Source: Euglena gracilis
Taxonomy: Eukaryota > Euglenida > Euglenophyceae > Euglenales
Direction: 5' to 3'
DNA length: 64,000 nucleotides
Assembly: GCA_039621445.1 (NCBI GenBank)
Contig: CP154957.1
Span: 37,416,382 to 37,480,381 of the forward strand
The position numbers and the translations under genes are program-made. Positions 51,658-61,500 of the stretch are shown piece by piece. How positions within the stretch are numbered: the first letter of the stretch is position 1; the number at the start of each line of letters is the position of its first letter. The notes under the pieces were generated by a model. That model made no database searches, was not told the DNA's origin, and was given only the letters and a program-made list of their open reading frames with translations.

Positions 51658-52337
51658 CCTCCACCCCCATCCGAACCTCAAATAACAAAATCCCTTCTGA
51701 GTTGGCAACATACTCGGGGGCTAAATTGTTTATGTGGCTCACTTTGGCATAGGCGGGGGTTCTCCCCCCCCCCCCCCCGCACCCCCCCCCTCAAATAACA
51801 AAATCCCCCCTATGTTGGCAACATACTTGAGTGCTAAGTCCTTTTTGCGCAAAATTTTGCCATTATATTGAAAATCCGATGGGGAGAGGGCCAGGGGGGG
51901 GGGGTTGGGGGGGGGGACACCCCCCCCACCTAAACAGTGGCGCGGTCAGGGTGACCGAAAATTTTTGACCCCCCAAAACGACCAAAAGTGCCATTTTGGG
52001 CACTTTTTGGGCAAAAATTGGCCAAAAATGCAAAAAATTTTCGGCGCAAAGCGCCGGAGGAAAAAAATTGACCCTTTTTGGGGGGGGTCCCGGGTAACCC
52101 CCCCGAAAGGTCGGTCCGGACCCCCCTTGCAGGTGGGGGGGGGGGTCCGGACACCCCCTGCGGGCCAGGAGGGGGGGGGTGGGGGGGGCAGCCGGCCACC
52201 TAACCCATGTACGCCCTCCTTATATCGAACCCTGGTCCCGCGGGACCCCCCCTGTCGTGGTCCGAACTTAACCAGACAAGGGGGGGGGGGTTCTCGGGAC
52301 CCGAACTTGACTGCCTAGCCCCCAAAATCCCTATACC

Positions 52338-52432
52338 AAAACCCTATACCTAACCCTAACCCTAACCGTATACCTAACCCTAACCCTATACCTAACCCTA
52401 ATCCGAACCCTAACCCTAACCCTAACCCTACT
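52338..52432 (+). repeat. Internal telomere-like array 3
   Basis: Same unit order as array 1. A further short CCCTAACCCTA piece lies near 52653-52665 in a segment that differs from copies 1 and 2. Confidence 0.75.
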
Positions 52433-53130
52433 CCTTCATTGACCGGCTCAGAAAAATTTCAATTTTGAGGACTACAGCCGGCTGTTCAGAAACGTGATAA
52501 ATTGGGCCCTACAAGGTACCAGCTACCCCAAAGAGCCGCCCAACTAGGGTTAATACACATGGGGGGACCCTCGCTCGGCGCCTTGGTACCTTGTAGAGAC
52601 CAATCTAACAACGTTGAGCGGGAAATGTTCTGCTGTTTGGATAAGAATCGTAACCCTAACCCTACTCCTTCAAATAACCTCATAAATTCTTTTTGGACAC
52701 AGGAAAACGCCATCAGCAAATTCTTTTGCAGGGCGCCTTCGGCGCCCTAGGTCGACTGGCAGGGAGAAGCAGTAAAGAAAAATCCCCTTGGGCCCTTGAT
52801 GGGGGTCCGAGGGGTAAAAAACCAATGATGAAACAGGGATTACATGAAAATCCTTCAGACATGCAAGCATTTTGCATCACAAGAGGCAGGAAACTTCTCC
52901 CTCCACCCCCATCCGAACCTCAAATAACAAAATCCCTTCTGAGTTGGCAACATACTCGGGGGCTAAATTGTTTATGTGGCTCACTTTGGCATAGGCGGGG
53001 GGGCTCCGCCCCCCCCCCCGCACCCCCCCCTCAAATAACAAAATCCCCCCTATGTTGGCAACATACTTGAGTGCTAAGTCCTTTTTGCGCAAAAATTTGC
53101 CATTATATTGAAAATCCGATGGGGAGAGGT

Positions 53131-54278
53131 GTTCTTTTGCCAAAAGTGGCCCAAAATGGGCATTTCCCCCCCCCAAGTTTTTGCATATTCACCCCCGATT
53201 GGGGGGTTCTGGAGCCATTTAAGTGGGTTTTGACTGGTGTTGGGGTGATTTGGACAAAAAAATTTTTCAGGGGGGGGCTTAAATCTCCAGAAAGGGGGGG
53301 GGGTAGTGCAAAAAAATGGTGGTCGGGCCGACCACCACAGGTCGGGCCCACCATGGTCGGCCCGACCACCACGACGGCGACCACCGGAAATCCGCTCGGG
53401 GCCCCCGGGGGGGGGGGGGGTCTGGCTGGACCCACCCACCCACTTCCCCCCTGAAGAAGAAGCCCGGCCCCAGCCAACCCCTGGGGGGTCACACAGGTGT
53501 TAAGTGAATCTATGGTCTAGCATCAGACCATCTGCAGATTCCTCAACGCTTCTGCTTGCTCGGAAACCAAGGGGGAAGGGGGGGTTATCATCAGAACCTC
53601 AGGCTTTCTCATGCCCGTTGCCAGACCAATTGGATTGGGGGGATGAACGAGCAGACAACCATTTCCAAAATTTGGGCCAAAAGTGGGGGTTATAAAAAAG
53701 GGAAAACGAGCAAATACGTGCAACATTGCTCAAAAAAAATCCAAATCCAAAATCCAAAATCCAACACTGAAAACCCAATGGATTCCTGTAAGATCCGATG
53801 ATGCGACTCCCTCCGTGCACTGTTAATGCTTGCAGACCTTGTATTGCTGCAGCTGAAGCAGGCTTGGAGGTCGTCTTTGCCTTTGGTTCATCCCCTGAAC
53901 TGAAGGTTGAGCTCAGGCTTTTTTGGATTGAATTCAGTTCAGTGCAACTTATCTATTTTGAACGTCACCTCACCGGCCGTTTCATCCATGGGGGCACTTT
54001 CCCTGGGCCCACCCCACCAAAAACACTAGAACCAGTGTCCAGGATTTGGGCTTCATGCCGCTGGTTCTGTCCGGAATTTGGCGGACGGTTCAATTTTTGG
54101 CAATTTTCGGCAAATTTGGACAAAAACGGCATCTTTGATGATGGCCGGTCTCAAAAAGTTGCCCCGAAATAAGTTTTTTTTTGGGGTGGTTTGCAGCCAA
54201 AAAAATCGGGTACTTGTTCGCTACTTGAAACCGTGTTTGGGCCGATTTCGAGACTTTAAAAGTCTTTACTACAAAAAA
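53131..54278. other. G/C-run element (53250-53490) and unique-looking spacer
   Basis: 53310-53400 has GGTCGGGCCGACC and CACCATGGTCGGCCC palindromes between G runs. 53500-54270 is less repetitive; a 124-codon frame (53798-54172) has no domain and I do not call it. Confidence 0.4.
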
Positions 54279-54397
54279 GAGGTGGCGGACGCCGGTTCTG
54301 TCCAAAGCCCGGCGTTCCGGACGCCGGTTCCGTCCGAAGGATGGAACCGGCGTCCGGAACGCCGGGCTTTGGACAGAACCGGCGTCCGCCACCTCTT
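54277..54397. repeat. Perfect palindrome, 53-55 bp arms
   Basis: Arms 54279-54331 and 54343-54395 are exact inverse complements around an 11-bp centre (GTCCGAAGGAT); two more base pairs extend the stem. The core GACGCCGGTTCTGTCC occurs again near 54440 and 55120-55250. Confidence 0.85.
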
Positions 54398-54479
54398 GTT
54401 TAAGCCGGCGTTTTAGAGACGCCGGGCTCAGGACAGAACCGGCGTCCCCAACCTTCGGCCAAAGGACACTCCCAGGACC

Positions 54480-55270
54480 AATCTCCGACCACTGATCTGC
54501 AATGTCACACCACTTTGCACTTCACCAAATTCCGGCGATCGCGAGGGTATTTCTGGCTGTGTCAATCGTCCAGGTATAAAATCACCCCTCGATCGAAAGC
54601 TCTTTTCATCAGACGACTGGCGATCACCACCAAATTCAGCCACGTCGCCTGGAGCTCTTATTTTCTGTCAGTGGGGAATCCTAATTTTACAACTCTGGTG
54701 TCCCCCCCAAGGCCCTCGGGTCGTTGATTCGAAGAGGAAAAACGTTTCTGTAGGGTTTATTCAGCATCTTAAACCAAAAGTCACTGAAGATTGCTACAAG
54801 TTTCGACTCAGATTCTGGCCGATCCGACCATCGCGAGCGTATCTCAGGCTGCGTGCAACGTTAGGGTTACCAACCCTAACGAAGTTAACCAAGTTACCCC
54901 CCGATCGAAAGCTCTTTTCAACAGACGACCAGCGGTGGTCATCAGATCTTTCCACGCTGCACGGTACTCTATTTCCAAATCTGGGCCGATTTTCACGAGA
55001 TTTGGATATCCACCCCACTGGTCCCCAGATGGCAAAATTCATTGTCCTTGATGGTTGAAACACTCATACCAGCACCTTAGGGCCACTTTTGGGCACTTTT
55101 GGTGACATTTTTAGGAATGAAAATCGGACGCCGGGCTTTGGACAAAACCGGCGTTCCTAACGCCGGGCTTTAGGACAGAACCGGCGTCCGGAAAGCCCGT
55201 GGGGGGGGACGCCGGTTCTGTCCTGAGCCCGGCGTCTCAAACGCCGGCTTAAATCTTCGCCCAAACACAG
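54480..55270. repeat. Repeat pair (GATCGAAAGCTCTTTTCA) and GACGCCGG cluster
   Basis: 54530-54640 and 54830-54945 share ATCGCGAG, CCCCTCGATCGAAAGCTCTT-like text and CAGACGACC. 55120-55255 holds four GACGCCGG/CCGGCGTC units in both orientations. Confidence 0.6.
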
Positions 55271-55279
55271 TTTCTATAC

Positions 55280-55383
55280 AAAAATCGACCGACACTAACA
55301 GGTTCAGCAGGGGCGCCGGGCGCGAGCGAGCGAAGCGAGCCGCCCGGCGCCCCTGCTGAATCTGTTAGTGTCGGTCGATTTTT
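55280..55383. repeat. 104-bp palindromic fold-back element, copy 2
   Basis: Same arms as copy 1. The flanks are inverted relative to copy 1, so the palindrome sits in a larger repeat of about 300 bp (to about 55520). Confidence 0.8.
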
Positions 55384-55520
55384 CTAAAACCTATTTTGTC
55401 TGGGCCCGACGCCTGTCTTGAAATTCATTCGACCGAACCGCCCGGACGGAAATATGGCCCAAAAAGTGGTTTTTGGCCCATTAACGGGCGCCTGAATGGA
55501 AATCGACTGACATAAACAGC

Positions 55521-56866
55521 GCCCAGGGGTGCCACAAGGGGGGGTCGGGGGGGGGGGGGGCGGGCGCCCCCCCCCCCGAGATTTTGGGTGAAAATTTTTT
55601 TCAAATCTGGTTGGAACTCTTTATGGCTCCCAGAATTGTTTTTAAATTGAAACCCCCAAAACTCTGTCAACTTTATTGCAAAGGTGTTTATTTCTGCCCA
55701 TTTTCACACTTTCAACGCAACCCGTTACCGTCTCGCTGCCCTTCGGGCAGCCACAATGGGTTTTTGTTCACAAACTACCCCCAAGAAGCAGTTTTTGCAC
55801 TGAAACTTGTGTCCTAGGCACAGGTTTCACGCCGTATCAAACGAGACAATTTTTCTTGGCCAATGATAATTCCTCCCCCCATTTTCAGCGCAAAATCAGA
55901 CCCTGCATTTTGCAGATGTGCATTAGGTCCTACACTTTTCCCAATGTGGCCCAAGCTTGGCCACAGCGGTCGAAAATATACCCCACCCACTTGTGCAGTT
56001 CAGGACTTTTGGCCAAAAATGGGTAAAGTTGGCCTGATTTTTTAAAAAAGTTTCGACGCTTTGCGCCGAAATTTTTTCCCCCTGTCCAGTTCAGTTCGCC
56101 TTATTCTTCAAGGGGGGGGGACCCAGTGTTAAAAACCTTAAGTCCGTGACCCCCCCTCCGGACTCAGGACAAAGCCGGTGACCCCCTACGATGGACTCAG
56201 GGTTACAAAGCCGGTGAGGGGGGGGTCATGGTCATGGTTTTGGGCAAAAAAAATTCGAGTTTTTTCGAGTTTTTTGGCCCAGAACTGACCCAAAACGCAA
56301 GGGTTTCGGGCCCAAAACGGGGGCCGGGGGTCGAAAAACGCTCTTTTTCGGCTCGAAAACACTTTTTCCGGGTCCAGGAGGCCAAAAAAACATGGTTTTG
56401 GGCAAAAAAAATTCGAGGTTTTTCGAGTTTTTTTTGGCCCAGAACTGACCCAAAATGCAAATATACCGGCATCATTTGTCATCTGTTGTGAGTCAATGTT
56501 TCATCAATGTTTAAGGAGTAAATTTTCATCGGTCAGATGGTCAAGTGGTATATGACCCAGCTATGAATGCTGCCTTTCCGGAGCATAGCACATGGTCGTA
56601 TTTGTGTCATGGTTCGGCATGCCGTGCCGAGGGGGTCGGCCGACCGGGGGGGGGGTACCCGTTTTGCCTTGCCGAGGGGGTTCGCCCCCAAGGGGGGGTG
56701 GAGTACGCCGAACGTCCATTATCTTGCCGCCCTTCGGGCGGCAGAATGGTTGCAAGAAGTTGACTTTCCATGGAAATGTTCGCCCCCCCCCCCGAGAAAA
56801 AATTGATCCGGCACCTATGACAGCGCCTGAATGGAAATCGACTGACATAAACGGGCGCCTGAGCCT
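55521..56866. other. Spacer with satellite piece
   Basis: 56228-56475 holds about 1.5 diverged copies of the 163-bp satellite (GGGTCGAAAAACGCTC, GGTCCAGGAGGCC). 55560-56100 has no gene; GCTGCCCTTCGGGCAGC at 55737-55753 and GCCGCCCTTCGGGCGGC near 56728 are hairpins with a TTCG loop. Confidence 0.5.
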
Positions 56867-59030
56867 TAGGACGGTTTTGTTTACGGTGCGCGTGGCATCA
56901 CATGCGCGCATGGCCCTGGGTCGGTTACCCCCGGAAGGGATTTTGTTATTGGAGGGCGGGGGGGGGGTGCGGGGGGGGGGGCGGCAGCCCCCCCCCCCCG
57001 CTAGACGACCAAGGGCGCCGAAGGCGCCTTAGGACGGTTTTGTTTACGGTGCGCGTGGCATTACATGCGCGCGTGGCCTTGGGTCGATTACCCCCCGGAA
57101 GGGATTTTGTTATTGGAGGGCGGGGGGGGGGGGGTGCGGGGGGGGGGGCGGCAGCCCCCCCCCCCCCCACCCCCCCCCGCACCACCCCCCCCCCCCCTAG
57201 ACGACCAAAGGCGCCTTAGGACTGCGCGTGGCATTACATCCGCGCCTGGCCCTGGTAGCATCGTTTTGCAGTACAACTTGGGGATTTTGCAAGAAAATCC
57301 TATTGGGGGGGGGGCTTAAAATTTTTCTGAAGGGGGGGGGTGGTCGAAATATTGGTGGTAGCGACCGGTCGCTAGCGACCACCAATGGTCGGTCGACCGT
57401 GACCAACGGTCGCTAGCGACCGGTCGCTAGCGACCACCAAAAGTTCCACGGCCAATAATCCGCAATGAGCCGTCCTGTTGGGTTCTGGAAGCGTTTTGGA
57501 CCAGACAAAAAACCAAATTTTGCGGTCTGATGATCACAACTGGCTGAGCTCAGGATGTCCCGTTTCATTTTCTGGAAGTTCAGAATAAGCATTCTGTACA
57601 ATTTGGCCAAACACAGTTGTCATCGCTGGTCGTCTGATAAGAGAAGGTTTCAATTGAGGGGTGATGTGGGAACTATTAAACCTGTTTTCTGGGCCTGACG
57701 TCTGTGCTGAAATTCTACTGATATTAACGAAATTCTGTATAGAAAAAGACGGACACGATCCCGATCATCTAACTTCAGTCTTAAATAAATAAACTCAGGA
57801 ATTTCAGTTTCATTGAATCTTTGGGGGAATCTAGATATTGCCAAAAAAATACCCAAAATGGAACAAAACGTCATAAAAAAGTTTGGTCGATTTCCAAGAC
57901 ATCGGAATCCGTTTAGGTCAGTCGATTTCCATTCAGGCCTTCGGCGCCCTTGGTCGTCTAGCGGGGGGGGGCTGCCGCCCCCCCCACACCCCCCCCGCCC
58001 TCCAATAACAAAATCCCTTCCGGGGGGTAACCGACCCAGGGCCACGCGCGCGTGTAATGCAACACGCACCGAAAACCGAACGCCCCTAAGACGCCTTCGG
58101 CGCCATTAGTCTTCTAGCAGGGGGGGCTGCCGCCCCCCCCCCCCCGCACCCCCCCCCCCCCCGCCCTCCAATAACAAAATCCCTTCCGGGGGGTAATCAA
58201 CCCAGGGCCACGCGCACATGTAATGCCATCCCCACCGTAAACAAAACCGTCCTAAGGCCCCTTGGGCGCCCTTGGTCGTCTAGCGGGGGGGGGGCTGCCG
58301 CCCCCCCCCCCCCCGCACCCCCCCCCCCTCCAATAACAAAATCCCTTCCGGGGGGTAACCGACCCAGGGCCAGGCGCGCATGTAATGCACCGCGCAACGT
58401 AAACAAAACCGTCCTAAGGCGCCTTTGGCGCCCTTGGTCGTCTAGCGGGGGGGGGGCTGCCGCCCCCCCCCCCCCCCCCCCCCCCCCCCGCCCTCCAATA
58501 ACAAAATCCCTTCCGGGGGTAACCGACCCAGGGCCATGCGCGCATGTAATGCCACGCGCACCGTAAACAAAACCGTCCTAAGGCGCCTTTGGCGCCCTTG
58601 GTCGTCTAGCGGGGGGGGCTGCTGCCGCCCCCCCCCCCTAGCGGGGGGGGGCTGCCGCCCCCCCCACCACCCCCCCCCCCCCCGGACAAAATCCCTTCCG
58701 GGGGGTAACCGACCCAGGGCCATGCGGGCATGTAATGCCCCGCGCACCGTAAACAAAGCCGTCCTAAGGCGCCTCCGGCGCCCTTGGTCGTCTAGGGGGG
58801 GGGGGGCCCCCGCACCCCCCCCCGCCCTCCAATAACAAAATCCCTTCCGGGGGGTAACCGACCCAGGGCCATGCGCGCATGTAATGCCACGCGCACCGTA
58901 AACAAAACCGTCCTAAGGCGCCTTCGGCGCCCTTGGTCGTCTAGCGGGGGGGGGGGGGCTGCCCCCCCCCCGCACCCCCCCACCCCTCCAATAACAAAAT
59001 CCCTTCCGTGGGGTAACCGACCCATAGGGC
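56867..59030. repeat. About 160-bp tandem array with orientation switch
   Basis: Unit contains CTTAGGACGGTTTTGTTTAC, GTGCGCGTGGCATTACATG, GAAGGGATTTTGTTATTGGA, G/C runs and CTAGACGACCAAGGGCGCC. Two and a half units run forward (56867-57270); six to seven run in reverse (57945-59030). Between them, 57290-57940, are unrelated pieces including GGTCGCTAGCGACC palindromes. Frames open here are repeat translations. Confidence 0.75.
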
Positions 59031-59585
59031 CCCAAAATTTTTTTGGGCTTTGGCACCAAACGAAAGTGGCCACTTTGAGGGGGGGTAAAGCAAATTTGAC
59101 AAAAAATGCCATGCCACTCTGAGGGGGGGGGTGAGGGTAATGCCAACCCCCCCCCCCGCTGTCGCCCACCCCCCCCCCCGGACCCCCGTACTGCCCTCTT
59201 GACAAAGTAACGTAAACATTGTCTGATTTCGTGCAAGATCCTAAAAGCAGAAAAAGGAATTTTTCATAAAAATTTCATGTTTTTCTCTGAGGGAAATTTT
59301 TCCTTCGCAGGGGGGGGGGGGCTTAAAAATCTTTTGTGGGGGGGGGGGTGGGCGAATCATTGGTGGTCGCTAGCGACCGGTCGCTCCGACCACCAACGGT
59401 CGCTAGCGACCGGTCGCCAGAATTCGGTCGCTAGCGACCATGGTCGCTAGCGACCACCAAAAGTTCCATGGCCAATTTCCCGCTCGGAGCCCAACAGGAC
59501 CAAAAATGTCGAAAGAAAGTGGAAATTCAAAATGTCCAAAATTTCACCAAAACTTCCGAATCAGACCAGCAACAGATTTCTATAC
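59031..59585. other. Spacer with G/C runs and palindromes
   Basis: 59090-59200 C/G runs; 59300-59350 G runs; 59360-59460 palindromes of the type CGGTCGCTAGCGACCG. No gene. Confidence 0.45.
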
Positions 59586-59689
59586 AAAAATCGACCGACA
59601 CTAACACATTCAGCAGGGGCGCCGGGCGCGAGCGAGCGAAGCGAGCCGCCCAGCGCCGCTGCTGAATCTGTTAGTGTCGGTCGATTTTT
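59586..59689. repeat. 104-bp palindromic fold-back element, copy 3
   Basis: Same length and arms as copies 1 and 2, in the same flank orientation as copy 2. Followed by the GACTGACATAAACGG repeat and a CTGAAATCCGTTAATGTCGA segment also found near 47300. Confidence 0.8.
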
Positions 59690-60149
59690 TTAAAACCTAT
59701 TTTGTCTGGGCCCGACGCCTGTCTTGAAATTCATTCGACCGAACCGCCTGGATGGAAATATGGCCAAAAAAGTGGTTTTTGGCCCATTAATGGGCGCCTG
59801 AATGGAAACCATTAGACATAAACGGGCGCGAAAAAATCGACTGACATAAACGGATTTCGATGTCATGGAAATCGACCAACCGTTTGTGTCCTTTTTCTGA
59901 ATGCTTTTTTGTTCCGTTTTGGGACATTGTCAATTTCAGCCTGAAATCCGTTAATGTCGACCAACCTTTTTTCTCATTTTTCTGAATGCTTTTTTTCTTC
60001 CATTATGACAGAATAGAATAATAACAATAGAAATTCCAATACAGGCGTCGAGCCCAGAAAACAGGTTTTAACAGTTGCAACCCCTCACCCGAAAGCTTTT
60101 CTTTCAGACGACCAGCGATGACAACTGAATCGGGGAGTAATGGCACAAA

Positions 60150-60430
60150 GCCGGGACCCCTAACCCCCCCCCCCACCCCCTAACCCCCCCCCTACCCCCT
60201 AACCCCCCCCCCTACCCCTAACCCCCCACCTACCCCCTAACCCCCCCCCTACCCCCTAACCCCCCCCCCTAACCCCCTAACCCCCCCTACCCCCCTAACA
60301 CCCCCCCCCTACCCCCTAACCCCCCCCCTAACCCCTAACCCCCCCCCTACCCCCCCCCTAACCCCCCCCCCCCCTACCCCCCCCCTACCCCCCCCCCCCT
60401 ACCCCCCTTTACCCCCCCCCTACCCCCTTA
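60150..60430 (+). repeat. C-rich CCCCCTAACCCC array
   Basis: Irregular units such as CCCCCTAACCCCCCCCC and CTACCCCC. It resembles degenerate telomere-type sequence but with C runs of variable length; similar text returns at 61232-61315. Confidence 0.65.
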
Positions 60431-60439
60431 CCCTAAACA

Positions 60440-61040
60440 CCGAATTTTTTGATGAAAGAGCGGGTCGTATGCAACTGTCCGGCACGGCGGGGGGGGCTCC
60501 GCCCCCCCCCCCCGAACCCCCCCCCAGAACCAAAATAACACAATCCCAAATTTGGAAATTTTTTTTGAGGAAAGAGCGGGTGGTATGCAACTGTCCGGCA
60601 CGGCGGGGAGGTCCCCCCCCCCCGAACCCCCCCCCCAGAACCAAAATAACACAATCCAAAATTTGGAATTTTTTTTGAGGAAAGAACGGGGCGTATGCAA
60701 CTGTCCGGCACGGCGGGGGGGGGGGCTCCGTTCCCCCCCCCCCGAACCCCCCCCCAGAACCAAAATAACACAATCCCAAATTTGGAAATTTTTTTTGAGG
60801 AAAGAGCGGGTCGTATGCAACTGGCGGGCAGGGGGGGGGGGGGGGGCTCCCCCCCCCGAACCCCCCCTCCCAGAACCAAAATAACACAAAACCAAATTTG
60901 GAAATTTTTTTGAGGAAAGAGCGGGTCGTATGCAACTGTCCGGCACGGCGGGGGGGGGGCTCCGCCCCCCCCCGAACCCCCCCCCAGAACCAAAATAACA
61001 CAATCCCAAATTTGGAAATTTTTTTTGAGGAAAGAGCGGG
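60440..61040. repeat. Tandem repeat, 110-121 bp unit, five copies
   Basis: GAGGAAAGAGCGGGTCGTAT begins units near 60452 (variant), 60567, 60677, 60797 and 60912, with a partial sixth near 61027. Each has GCAACTGTCCGGCACGGCGG, a G run, a C run, CCAGAACCAAAATAACACAA and TTTGGAAATTTTTTTT. Frames of about 200 codons on the minus strand are repeat translations. Confidence 0.8.
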
Positions 61041-61500
61041 GCCAGGGGGTCGAAAAACTAGGGCAAAAAAGAATGGTTTTGGACAATTTTTTTTTTCGTT
61101 TTTTTGGTTAAAAAAAAAAAACGTTCCAGGTTCCAGTAGGCAAAAAAAAGGTTTTGGTTGGTTTTGGACAAAAAAAATCCCCCCCTTTGAGGGCGCACCC
61201 CCCCCCTGTCCAGGCCCAGGAGGTCAAAAAACCCCCAATGGTTACCCCTAATCCCCCCCCCTCTAACCCCCCCCTACCCCCTTAAAACCCCCCCCCTACC
61301 TACCCCCCTTCATTCCCCCTACCCATACATACCAGGTTATACGGCCTTACTTCCATGGAGCCCTTTGGCCTGAAACTCCATGGGTTTTGATGACCGCCTC
61401 AGTCGAAAACCCCTCCATACTTTTCCCGGCTCGGACACATTGGTCCTGGGTTTAATCATCCGCACTTTTGCCTTTTGATCACTGGCTGCCAGAAACAGGG
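61041..61500. other. Spacer between arrays
   Basis: AT-run part (61060-61180), C-rich part (61200-61320) and about 180 bp of unique-looking sequence. No gene. Confidence 0.4.

Larger units (their letters stand above)
48870..53130. repeat. Triplicated block, about 1.2 kb unit
   Basis: Three head-to-tail copies (about 48.87-50.05, 50.06-51.88 and 51.89-53.13 kb) share, in order, a G/C-run element, an inverse GGTTCGATATAAGGAG end, a telomere-like array, an inverted pair CTACAAGGTACC / GGTACCTTGTAG, GGGCGCCTTCGGCGCCC and a closing CCGATGGGGAGAGG. Arrays start at about 49299, 50524 and 52338, so the first step is about 1.23 kb; the second is longer because of the insertion at 51059-51657. High identity suggests recent duplication. 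Confidence 0.8.

Noticed and set aside
49299-52432. True chromosome end
   Set aside because: Arrays are short, degenerate and internal, with the same variants copied three times and more than 11 kb of sequence following.
53798-54172. 124-codon ORF as a gene
   Set aside because: No domain, and its end runs into repeat-type sequence; splice-like sites are too weak to support an exon.
56592-59236. Gly/Pro-rich ORFs in the 160-bp array
   Set aside because: Same reason: open frames follow the array units on both strands.
60150-60430. Telomere
   Set aside because: C runs are variable and no regular TTAGGG-type unit dominates; it is better described as a low-complexity C-rich array.
60433-61086. 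Proline/glycine-rich proteins of about 200 aa on the minus strand
   Set aside because: Three frames are open in parallel over a tandem DNA repeat; the protein repeats only mirror the G/C runs.
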